Shown piece after piece: positions 1 through 5,493 of a stretch of DNA of 5,961 bases. The notes beneath the pieces were generated by a model. The model was not told the DNA's origin, did not search any database, and saw only the letters and a list, made by a program, of their open reading frames with translations. Origin of the DNA: Nocardioidaceae bacterium (lineage in GTDB: Bacteria > Actinomycetota > Actinomycetes > Propionibacteriales > Nocardioidaceae). Location of the stretch: the NCBI GenBank assembly GCA_025965395.1, contig JAOPXA010000190.1, positions 1 through 5,961 of the forward strand, given 5' to 3'. How positions within the stretch are numbered: position 1 is the first letter of the stretch; each line of letters starts with the position of its first letter. A program made the translations under genes and the position numbers.

Positions 1-1054
1 CGGCCGGACGTAGGTCGAAGACCTCGAGGACGGCCGTACGGATGGTCTCGAGCGGGACGGTCTCGGTGCCGAAAGCATCGACGTAGAATCCAACCGGGTG
101 TGCCTTGCCGATCGCGTAGGCAACCTGGACCTCGACACGCTTGGCAAGACCGGCAGCCACGATGTTCTTGGCGACCCACCGCATGGCGTAGGCAGCCGAG
201 CGGTCCACCTTGCTCGGATCCTTGCCGGAGAAGGCGCCGCCGCCATGGCGCGCATAGCCGCCGTAAGTGTCGACGATGATCTTGCGGCCAGTCAGACCCG
301 CGTCGCCCATGGGCCCGCCGATCACGAACTTGCCGGTGGGGTTGACCAGGAGACGGTAGTCGCTGTGGTCGATCTCGTAGCGATCAAGCACCGAGTCGAC
401 GACGTGCTTCTTGATATCGCTCGTCAGCTCGGTGTCGAGGTCGATGCCATCGGCGTGCTGCGTCGAAAGGACGACGGTGTCGACGCGTACGGGCTGGTTG
501 TCTTCGTTGTACTCGATCGTGACCTGGGTCTTGCCGTCAGGCCGGAGGTACGGCACGGTGCCGTCCTTGCGGACCTTGGACAGCTGCTCCGCGAGCGCGT
601 GCGCGATGGTGATCGGGAGAGGCATGAGCGTAGGCGTCTCGTCGGTCGCGTAGCCAAACATCAGGCCCTGGTCGCCGGCACCTTGGAGGTCGAGCGGGTC
701 CACCGATCCCTGGCTGCGACCTTCATACGCAGTATCAACACCCTGGGCAATGTCGGGTGACTGCGAGCCGAGCGAGACCTGCACGCCGCACGTGGCGCCG
801 TCGTAGCCCTTGTCAGACGAGTCGTAGCCGATGCCGAGGATCGTCTCGCGAGCGATGCGCGCGATGTCGACATATGCCTCGGTCGTGACTTCGCCGCCGA
901 CGAGGACGAAGCCCGTCGTGATGAAGGTCTCGCAAGCCACTCGGCTGTGCGGATCCTTGGCGAGGAGGGCGTCGAGAATGCTGTCACTGATCTGGTCGGC
1001 GATCTTGTCGGGATGACCTTCAGTGACGGACTCGGATGTAAAAAGACGACTCAC
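1..1054 (-). CDS. metK: S-adenosylmethionine synthetase (methionine adenosyltransferase), 3' end missing
   Basis: Makes S-adenosylmethionine from ATP and methionine in the cytoplasm, releasing phosphate and pyrophosphate. The reading frame gives 351 residues before leaving the window; the family is about 400 residues long, so roughly the last 50 are off the left edge. Visible signatures are the N-terminal [12 protein letters not shown] block (residues 6-17, with His14 and Asp16 of the ATP site), the ATP-binding [12 protein letters not shown] motif (125-136), and the glycine-rich GGGAFSGKD loop (271-279). The start is GTG at 1054, with AGGAG at 1064-1060 five bases upstream, and it gives the usual [17 protein letters not shown] beginning. 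It lies 61 bp downstream of coaBC on the same strand, so it may be co-transcribed, but a TAGGCT-type -10 in the gap suggests a promoter of its own. No SAM riboswitch fits in that gap. Identity is certain from the motifs. Confidence 0.98.
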   Translation of the reverse strand, partial: MSRLFTSESVTEGHPDKIADQISDSILDALLAKDPHSRVACETFITTGFVLVGGEVTTEAYVDIARIARETILGIGYDSSDKGYDGATCGVQVSLGSQSPDIAQGVDTAYEGRSQGSVDPLDLQGAGDQGLMFGYATDETPTLMPLPITIAHALAEQLSKVRKDGTVPYLRPDGKTQVTIEYNEDNQPVRVDTVVLSTQHADGIDLDTELTSDIKKHVVDSVLDRYEIDHSDYRLLVNPTGKFVIGGPMGDAGLTGRKIIVDTYGGYARHGGGAFSGKDPSKVDRSAAYAMRWVAKNIVAAGLAKRVEVQVAYAIGKAHPVGFYVDAFGTETVPLETIRTAVLEVFDLRPA

Positions 1055-1087
1055 GTTTGCTCCTGGGCGCTGCGGGTTTCGACTGTC

Positions 1088-1095
1088 AGCCTATA
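1088..1095 (-). promoter_or_regulatory. Possible -10 element of a metK promoter
   Basis: On the minus strand this stretch reads TATAGGCT, giving both TATAGG and the actinobacterial TANNNT-type hexamer TAGGCT, about 35-40 bases before the metK GTG. No good -35 hexamer is seen at 16-19 bp, which is common in actinobacterial promoters. The nine bases TAGGCTGAC recur exactly in the putative lipoprotein promoter near 4034-4042. This is inference from motif and position only. Confidence 0.35.
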
Positions 1096-1115
1096 ACGGA
1101 CGGGGTGCTGCGGCT

Positions 1116-2327
1116 TCATCTGTCCAGCCGCTGGGCAACAGCGTCGAGGATGGCGTGACCGAGGGCGATCTTGGGGCCGAACGGCACATGATCTACGGAT
1201 CCATCGGCGCCGAGCAGGACCGCCTCGTTGTCGCTCTGATCGAATGCACGGCCGGAGCCCACGTCATTGACCACGAGCAGGTCGCAACCCTTGCGCTCGA
1301 GCTTGGCGCGGGCATGATCGAGGACACTGGCGGTCTCGTCGCCGGTCTCAGCGGCGAACCCGACGATGACGGGCAACTTGTGCGCGCGTGTCGCCACGAG
1401 CTCAACCAAGATGTCGGGGTTTTCGACCAGGTGGATCTGGGGAGTCTGCCCGTCGGCGCGTTTCTTGATCTTGGCGTCTACATACGATGCTGGACGAAAA
1501 TCGGCCGGTGCGGCGGCCATGATGACTGCGTCGGCCTCAGTGGCGAGTGCCAACATCTGCTGGCGAAGGTCCTCGGTGCTGACGACGCGTACGAGATCGA
1601 TGCCGGCTGGCGGCTCAACGGTGACGTTGGCGGCCACGACGGTCACGCGTGCGCCGCGCGCGATGGCAGCCTCGGCGATGGCGAATCCCTGTTTGCCGGA
1701 GGAGCGGTTGCCGAGAAACCTCACCGGGTCGAGGAACTCACGTGTGCCGCCTGCGCTGACCACGATGTGCCGTCCGACAAGGTCCCGAGCACGATCGGTG
1801 CCGTCGAGCACATTGAGCGCCACCGCGTAGATCTGGGCAGGATCGGGAAGTCGGCCCTTGCCCGTGTCAGCACCGGTGAGCCGCCCGACCGCTGGCTCGA
1901 TCACGATGACGCCGCGGGCACGAAGCGTCGCGACGTTGGCCTGAGTTGCGGGGTGCTCCCACATCTCGGTATGCATCGCAGGTGCGAACACCACCGGACA
2001 GCGAGCGGTGAGCAGCGTATTGGTCAGGAGGTCGTCAGCGAGACCGTGCGCGGCCTTGGCGATGATGTTGGCCGTGGCCGGCGCAACGACGACCAGGTCG
2101 GCGCCCTTGCCAATGCGCACGTGGGGAACTTCATCGACGTGCTCGAAGACATCAGCCTGGACCGGCTTGCCCGAGAGCGCCTCCCACGTGGCTGCGCCCA
2201 CGAAGTTCAAAGACGACCGAGTCGGGACGACGGTGACGTCGTATCCCGACTCGGTGAAAAGACGAAGCAACTCGGCCGATTTGTAGCTGGCGATTCCGCC
2301 AGCCACTCCGAGGACGATTGAGCTCAT
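1116..2327 (-). CDS. coaBC: Bifunctional phosphopantothenoylcysteine decarboxylase / phosphopantothenate-cysteine ligase
   Basis: Catalyses two consecutive steps of coenzyme A synthesis: ligation of cysteine to 4'-phosphopantothenate (CoaB) and FMN-dependent decarboxylation to 4'-phosphopantetheine (CoaC). It has 403 residues, a normal length. The CoaC flavoprotein domain spans about 1-175: GVAGGIASYK (7-16), catalytic His69 in PHVRIG, the PATANIIAK flavin segment (83-91) and PAMHTEMW (116-123). The CoaB domain follows: SAGGTREFLDPVRFLGNRSSG (191-211), the AAAPADFRP segment (271-279) and KIKK (286-289). The position of the E. coli active-site Asn is His119, and the substrate-flap Cys is replaced in GRLTGADTGKGRLP (148-161); I recall both as usual in mycobacterial CoaBC. 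The ATG at 2327 is chosen because it gives the family MSSIVLGVAGG start. A TTG at 2375 would add 16 residues overlapping rpoZ. The gap to rpoZ is 19 bp, so co-transcription is likely. Confidence 0.97.
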   Translation of the reverse strand: MSSIVLGVAGGIASYKSAELLRLFTESGYDVTVVPTRSSLNFVGAATWEALSGKPVQADVFEHVDEVPHVRIGKGADLVVVAPATANIIAKAAHGLADDLLTNTLLTARCPVVFAPAMHTEMWEHPATQANVATLRARGVIVIEPAVGRLTGADTGKGRLPDPAQIYAVALNVLDGTDRARDLVGRHIVVSAGGTREFLDPVRFLGNRSSGKQGFAIAEAAIARGARVTVVAANVTVEPPAGIDLVRVVSTEDLRQQMLALATEADAVIMAAAPADFRPASYVDAKIKKRADGQTPQIHLVENPDILVELVATRAHKLPVIVGFAAETGDETASVLDHARAKLERKGCDLLVVNDVGSGRAFDQSDNEAVLLGADGSVDHVPFGPKIALGHAILDAVAQRLDR

Positions 2328-2346
2328 GGTCGCCGAAGCCCTGGAG

Positions 2347-2619
2347 TCAGGACTCCTCGGGCTCGATGTCCTCAACGGTCAAGAGGTCAGCGTCGATCTC
2401 ACGAAGAGCGATCGACAGTGGCTTCTCCTGGACGTGAGTCTCGAGCAGCGGACCCACATACTCCAGAAGGCCTTCGCCGAGCTGGGAGTAGTAGGCGTTG
2501 ATCTGGCGGGCGCGCTTGGCGCTGTACAGGACGAGCTTGTACTTGGAGTCCGTCTTGGTCAACAGATCATCGATCGGTGGGTTGGTTATGCCTTCAGCGA
2601 CAGAACGAGTCCCGGACAC
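2347..2619 (-). CDS. rpoZ: DNA-directed RNA polymerase omega subunit
   Basis: Small RNA polymerase subunit that binds the beta' subunit and helps assembly and stability of the core enzyme. It has 90 residues, typical for actinobacterial omega. Recognisable blocks are [11 protein letters not shown] (10-20), [17 protein letters not shown] (25-41, the conserved helix contacting beta'), [12 protein letters not shown] (47-58) and [11 protein letters not shown] (65-75), followed by an acidic tail ending EDIEPEES. The start is GTG at 2619, preceded by GAGG; an in-frame TGA lies two codons upstream, so no earlier start is possible nearby. It lies 27 bp after gmk and 19 bp before coaBC in the same direction, the standard gmk-rpoZ-coaBC order. 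Identity is secure from the omega motifs and context. Confidence 0.97.
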   Translation of the reverse strand: MSGTRSVAEGITNPPIDDLLTKTDSKYKLVLYSAKRARQINAYYSQLGEGLLEYVGPLLETHVQEKPLSIALREIDADLLTVEDIEPEES

Positions 2620-2629
2620 GTGGCCTCAC

Positions 2630-2657
2630 AAAAATAGAGTTACCGGCTAATTCCGGT
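2630..2657 (-). terminator. Weak hairpin plus T-run between gmk and rpoZ (possible attenuator)
   Basis: On the minus strand ACCGG and CCGGT (2657-2642) form a 5-bp stem whose six-base loop contains the gmk TAG stop. Seven bases after the stem comes a run of five T (2634-2630), just before the rpoZ ribosome-binding site. A canonical intrinsic terminator has a longer stem with the T-run directly adjoining it, so at most partial termination or a processing site is suggested. Confidence 0.25.
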
Positions 2658-3210
2658 GATTACCGAACAAGGTTACCAACTCTTGGCAAGCGGCGTGTAC
2701 TTCGGTGTTGACGATCGTCGTGTCGAACTCGCTCTCGGCGGCGAGTTCGGCGCGCGCCGTCTCCAATCGGCGCTCACGTTCGGCGGCGTCTTCGGTGCCA
2801 CGCCCGACGAGCCGACGCTCTAGCTCCTCGAAGCTGGGCGGCGCCAGAAAGACGAAATAGGCCTCGGGCATGTGTTGGCGTACCTGTCGGGCACCTTGGA
2901 GATCGATCTCCAGCAGTGCGGACCGGCCGGAGGCAAGTTGCTCCTCGACGGGGCGGCGGGGTGTGCCATAGCGCGCGGACTTGTGGACCACAGCCCACTC
3001 CAGGAGGAGGTCATCGGCGATCAACCGATCGAACTCTGCGTCGCTGATGAAATGGTAGTGATAGCCATCGATCTCACCGGGGCGAGGGCTGCGTGTCGTG
3101 ACCGAGATGGAGATCCAGATCTCGGGATGCTCGTCTCGCACGCAGGCGGCAACGGTGCCTTTGCCGACTGCGGTGGGGCCCGCGAGCACGATCAGCTTGG
3201 CGTCAACCAC
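2647..3210 (-). CDS. gmk: Guanylate kinase
   Basis: Phosphorylates GMP (and dGMP) to GDP with ATP; essential in guanine nucleotide supply. From the GTG at 3210 it is 187 residues long: Walker A loop GPTAVGKGT (11-19), the GMP-binding [19 protein letters not shown] block (36-54), LLEW (69-72), the YGTP segment (81-84), [13 protein letters not shown] of the kinase core, and the lid [17 protein letters not shown]. The start is ambiguous. The GTG at 3210 overlaps the mihF stop by 8 bp (GTGGTTGA) and gives the short [12 protein letters not shown] beginning usual for the family, but has no clear Shine-Dalgarno. A GTG at 3261 would add 17 residues (204 total) and overlap mihF by 59 bp, with only a weak AGG upstream. 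Either start implies translational coupling to mihF. Function is certain; the start is about 60:40. Confidence 0.95.
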   Translation of the reverse strand: MVDAKLIVLAGPTAVGKGTVAACVRDEHPEIWISISVTTRSPRPGEIDGYHYHFISDAEFDRLIADDLLLEWAVVHKSARYGTPRRPVEEQLASGRSALLEIDLQGARQVRQHMPEAYFVFLAPPSFEELERRLVGRGTEDAAERERRLETARAELAAESEFDTTIVNTEVHAACQELVTLFGNHRN

Positions 3211-3523
3211 GTTGCTGGAGTTGATGAATGAGTCCTGCCGTTTGATTGGTCCCGAGGCCACGAAGCCGCCTGCTGGGGGCGATGCCGATGTCGGCCATCA
3301 TACTTTTGGCGCGTACCTCTCCTATGCCAGGAAGCGACTGGAGGAGGTCGATGACCTTGAGTTTGGCGATCGTCTCGTCCGTCTTGGCTTGGGCGAGCAC
3401 GTCCTCGATCGAGATGAGGCGCTTGCGGAGGCGATCCTTGAGATCGGCCCGGATGCGGCGTGCCAAGGCAGCCTTGTGGAGCGCCGCTTGACGCTCTTCT
3501 GGACTCAATGACGGAAGTCCCAC
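3203..3523 (-). CDS. mihF: Actinobacterial integration host factor (mIHF)
   Basis: Nucleoid-associated DNA-binding protein of Actinobacteria, unrelated in fold to the IHF/HU family of E. coli; it was first described as the host factor for mycobacteriophage L5 integration and is essential in mycobacteria. The 106 residues match the usual length of about 105. A basic N-terminal helical part ([19 protein letters not shown], about 17-35) is followed by the helix-two-turn-helix / HhH-like DNA-binding core, [22 protein letters not shown] (60-81), and the basic RRLRGLG (85-91). The start is GTG at 3523 with a near-perfect AGGAGG five bases upstream (3534-3529). It lies immediately upstream of gmk, overlapping it, as in other actinobacteria. 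It is separated from pyrF by an insert of about 1.1 kb, where the two are often closely linked. A hairpin lies just upstream and touches the ribosome-binding site. Confidence 0.95.
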   Translation of the reverse strand: MGLPSLSPEERQAALHKAALARRIRADLKDRLRKRLISIEDVLAQAKTDETIAKLKVIDLLQSLPGIGEVRAKSMMADIGIAPSRRLRGLGTNQTAGLIHQLQQRG

Positions 3524-3532
3524 TCGTGCCTC

Positions 3533-3552
3533 CTCAGACCGGTTGGTCCGAG
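3533..3552 (-). promoter_or_regulatory. Hairpin just upstream of and touching the mihF ribosome-binding site
   Basis: On the minus strand an 8-bp stem (CTCGGACC with GGTCTGAG, one G-U pair) encloses an AACC tetraloop. The 3' end of the stem supplies the first bases of the AGGAGG Shine-Dalgarno of mihF, and the hairpin starts only seven bases past the lipoprotein stop. There is no T-run after it, so it is not a canonical terminator. It could protect a processed mihF mRNA end or modulate mihF translation; this is inference from base pairing. Confidence 0.35.
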
Positions 3553-3559
3553 CACGCCA

Positions 3560-3991
3560 TCACGTGAGCGTGATGTCGCACTCCGTTTTGACGTTCTTGA
3601 CGATCGCTTCGCGCTGCTTGGTCGTGTTGTTGAACTTTTGGTATGCGTCGTTGAGCTTGGGCAGGTCCGCTGGGTCGATGGCATCGACCTTCTTGGTGTT
3701 GGCCATGTCTTCCAGCGCGAGTCCGACAGCCTTGTGGGCCGTAAGCACTGCCCTGGTGACGTCTGCAAGCGTGGTCCAGTCTGCCTTGATATCTGCGGGG
3801 GCATCCGCTGCGATCTTTTCCAGGGTCGCCGCGTAGCCCGTGAATGCTTTGTCCGTGCGATTTTGACCAAAGCTGTCGAGCGTCTTAGTGGACGCCTTGA
3901 CGGTGTCGCAATAGGCGCTGCTCCCCCCGCATCCCGCCAGGAATGTCGACGACAGCAAGGCTCCCGTGAGCGCGAGCGCCATGCGTCTCAT
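3560..3991 (-). CDS. Small predicted lipoprotein of unknown function
   Basis: A 143-residue protein with a clear lipoprotein signal: two Arg at 2-3, a hydrophobic stretch MALALTGALLSSTFLAG and the lipobox LAGC with Cys21 as the lipidation site, so it should be anchored on the outer face of the cytoplasmic membrane. The mature part (about 122 residues) is predicted largely helical and carries two further cysteines, Cys28 (SAYCDTV) and Cys138 (TECDITL), near its two ends, which could form a disulfide. No enzyme motif is visible. I recognise the CGGSSAYCDTVK-like start as common among actinobacterial lipoproteins but cannot name a function. The start is ATG at 3991 with AGGAG at 4003-3999; a second ATG at 3982 would shorten the signal and has no such site. 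It ends 36 bp before mihF and is probably co-transcribed with it; it is transcribed away from the DUF5709 gene. Confidence 0.85.
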   Translation of the reverse strand: MRRMALALTGALLSSTFLAGCGGSSAYCDTVKASTKTLDSFGQNRTDKAFTGYAATLEKIAADAPADIKADWTTLADVTRAVLTAHKAVGLALEDMANTKKVDAIDPADLPKLNDAYQKFNNTTKQREAIVKNVKTECDITLT

Positions 3992-4036
3992 TCAGTGTCT
4001 CCTCGAATTTGGGCATGGCCGACGATCATCTCGGTC

Positions 4037-4066
4037 AGCCTAGTATCTGGACCCTTTGGGTGACTA
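4037..4066 (-). promoter_or_regulatory. Putative promoter for the lipoprotein-mihF transcription unit
   Basis: On the minus strand TAGTCA (4066-4061, four of six to TTGACA) is followed after 18 bp by TAGGCT (4042-4037), a TANNNT-type -10 about 45 bases upstream of the lipoprotein ATG. The -10 and following bases, TAGGCTGAC, are the same as in front of metK. Short symmetric sequences (ACCC-TTT-GGGT at 4051-4061 and ACTAGT at 4063-4068) lie in the spacer/-35 area and could be an operator. Inference from motif only. Confidence 0.35.
4041..4046 (+). promoter_or_regulatory. Possible -10 element for the DUF5709-type gene
   Basis: TAGTAT fits the TANNNT pattern 56 bases before the ATG of the plus-strand gene. 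No acceptable -35 is seen at normal spacing. It shares two base pairs with the opposing TAGGCT, so if both are used the two promoters would compete for polymerase. Weak support. Confidence 0.2.
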
Positions 4067-4101
4067 GTGCGGGTCGTGCGTGCCCGTGGCATGGTGGGCG
4101 T

Positions 4102-4518
4102 ATGACCGAGACGCCCGAAGAACTGCCCGAACCGTCCGAGCTGACGGACCAGCTCCAGCCCGAAGACACGCTCAACGATCGCGGTGTCGACGACATACTC
4201 GACGAGGGCTACTCGCCGGCGGAGCACTATTCGTCCGCCGAGCGATTCGGGTCGACCTCGGCAGAAGAGCGCCAGGGGGAATCACTCGACGAGCGCATCC
4301 GCCAGGAGGTCCCGGAGAAGGACCCCTACGAGATCGACGACAGCGAGGACGACTACCTCGACGACGGAGAGGTGGGCAGCGTGCGAGCTGGCCGCTTGGT
4401 CGATCCCAACGAGGGTTCAGGCGAGGACGTCGACAAGGACTTGATCGGTGACGACGTCGGCATCGACGGCGCTGCGTCGAGCGCCGAAGAGGCCGCCATC
4501 CACATCATCGAAGACTAA
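4102..4518 (+). CDS. DUF5709-type acidic protein of unknown function
   Basis: A 138-residue, strongly acidic soluble protein (45 Asp/Glu against 9 Lys/Arg by my count) with no signal peptide or membrane segment. The blocks LNDRGVDDILDEGYSP, STSAEERQGESLDERI, VRAGRLVDPNEG and KDLIGDDVGIDGAASSAEEAAIHI match what I remember of the actinobacterial DUF5709 family, whose function is unknown; the assignment is from memory of the pattern. The ATG at 4102 is chosen because family similarity starts soon after it. A purine-rich GGTGGG (4093-4098) stands in for a ribosome-binding site, and an earlier ATG at 4091 is out of frame and closes at once. It is the only plus-strand gene here, divergent from the lipoprotein and convergent with pyrF, so it is an independent transcription unit inserted in the pyrF-mihF junction. 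Its TAA stop forms part of the outer arm of the repeat that follows. Confidence 0.88.
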   Translation: MTETPEELPEPSELTDQLQPEDTLNDRGVDDILDEGYSPAEHYSSAERFGSTSAEERQGESLDERIRQEVPEKDPYEIDDSEDDYLDDGEVGSVRAGRLVDPNEGSGEDVDKDLIGDDVGIDGAASSAEEAAIHIIED

Positions 4519-4684
4519 CCGCGATCCGTACGAAAATCTTCGCTCATCCGTACGAAAATCTTCGCTCATCCGTACGGAAGTACGCGACGATCCGACACGC
4601 GACCTACCCCGTCATCGACTTTCGTACGGATCAGCGCCGCGCAACTTACGGATGAGCGCAAATCTTCGTACGGATGAGGGTTAG
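4515..4684. repeat. Nested inverted array of 22-bp repeats between convergent genes (possible two-way terminator or REP/MITE-like element)
   Basis: Forward units start at 4524, 4546 and 4568: the first two are identical 22-mers (ATCCGTACGAA at the start, CGCTC at the end), the third keeps ATCCGTACG then diverges, and ATCCG appears once more in phase at 4590. Inverted units begin, on the minus strand, at 4675, 4653 and 4631, also exactly 22 bp apart. Every pair has the same centre, 4599.5, so the arms nest as one long stem: about 19/22, 13/22 and 17/22 complementary positions in the outer, middle and inner units. CTAACC (4515-4520) and GGTTAG (4679-4684) extend the symmetry and contain the stop codons of the DUF5709 gene and of pyrF. 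Two mismatches of the outer unit become G-U pairs only in RNA of the pyrF (minus) strand. No T-run follows either end, so it is not a textbook terminator. Confidence 0.9.
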
Positions 4685-5493
4685 CGGAGGGAGTCGTTGG
4701 TCTTGCGGGCGGCGGCGCGCAGAGCGGCCACGTCGGGGCCCGCGGCGAGCACACCACGCGACGTCGTCGGGATCACCGCGCCCCGCACGTGCGAAAACAG
4801 GCGCCGAAGGTCCTCAACAGTGCCACCTTGAGCACCGAATCCGGGGACGAGTAGCGGGCCGTTGATCGCGACGTCCTCGGCGATGTCACCTACGGTGGCT
4901 CCGACGACTGCCCCGAACGACCCGAGTGGCGTGGCGCCTTCATTGAGCGCGGCCAGGTGGCCCAAGATCGATCCCGCCACCGTCTCTCCGTTGCGGACGG
5001 CGTGCTGGACCTCAGGACCCTCGGGATTGGACGTCAGCGCGAGCACAAACACTCCCCCGCCAAACTTTACGGCGGCGTCGATGAACGGCGTGACCGAGCC
5101 GAACCCGAGGAACGGGCTCACGGTGACCGAGTCGGCGGCGAGCGACGAGGCCGGGTCGAGGTAGGCATCGGCGTATGCGGCCGCGGTCGAGCCGATGTCG
5201 CCGCGCTTCACGTCGAGCACACTGAGAGCGCCCGCATCGCGAATCCCGGCCAGCACCTTCTCGAGCACCGCCACTCCCGCAGAGCCGTGCCGTTCGAAGA
5301 ACGCCGATTGCGGTTTGAGGAAAGCGACCTCCCCTGCAAGCGCCTCGACCACGGTCATGGCGAACGTTTCGAGCCCCTTGGCGTCGTCGTTGAGCCCCCA
5401 GTCGGCCAGCAGCGCAGCGTGCGGATCGATGCCGACACATACTGGCCCCCGCACCGCCATGGACTCAACGACGCGGGCCCCGAAGGTCTTCAC
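4681..5493 (-). CDS. pyrF: Orotidine 5'-phosphate decarboxylase (type 2)
   Basis: Converts OMP to UMP, the last step of de novo pyrimidine synthesis. Its 270 residues fit the longer type-2 family found in actinobacteria. Seen in order: VGIDPH with Asp23, FLKPQ with Lys59, the catalytic [10 protein letters not shown] block (93-102, with Asp93, Lys95 and Asp98), [12 protein letters not shown] (125-136), the GFGAQGGT phosphate-binding segment (217-224) and PTTSRGV with Arg245 (241-247). The start is GTG at 5493, which overlaps the carB TGA by 4 nt (GTGA), pointing to translational coupling. GAGG lies about ten bases upstream. It is the last gene of the pyr cluster; transcription would next meet the inverted 22-bp repeat, whose outer arm contains the pyrF TAA. 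Identity is certain. Confidence 0.98.
   Translation of the reverse strand: MKTFGARVVESMAVRGPVCVGIDPHAALLADWGLNDDAKGLETFAMTVVEALAGEVAFLKPQSAFFERHGSAGVAVLEKVLAGIRDAGALSVLDVKRGDIGSTAAAYADAYLDPASSLAADSVTVSPFLGFGSVTPFIDAAVKFGGGVFVLALTSNPEGPEVQHAVRNGETVAGSILGHLAALNEGATPLGSFGAVVGATVGDIAEDVAINGPLLVPGFGAQGGTVEDLRRLFSHVRGAVIPTTSRGVLAAGPDVAALRAAARKTNDSLR

Noticed and set aside
34..43. CCGTACGGAT inside metK, an exact 10-base match to the repeat core near 4568
   Set aside because: It encodes conserved residues (TIRTA) of MetK and stands alone without the 22-bp period, so chance is the better explanation.
1055..1115. SAM riboswitch before metK
   Set aside because: Only 61 bp separate coaBC and metK, too short for known SAM riboswitch classes with expression platform, and no matching helices were seen.
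1023..2321. Long open frame on the plus strand opposite coaBC (432 residues), and a similar 220-residue one at 98-760 opposite metK
   Set aside because: These are antisense shadows of high-GC coding sequence; the minus-strand frames carry unmistakable CoaBC and MetK motifs, and the antisense translations show no domain.
4524..4675. CRISPR array
   Set aside because: The repeats are directly abutting 22-mers without unique spacers and half are inverted; no cas gene is nearby.
4515..4684. Canonical Rho-independent terminator
   Set aside because: The stem is long and symmetric but no T-run follows it on either strand; a terminator role is kept only as a possibility.
4448..4684. Small plus-strand frame running through the repeat (78 residues)
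   Set aside because: It overlaps the DUF5709 gene out of frame and is largely repeat-derived, with no start signal or recognisable domain.
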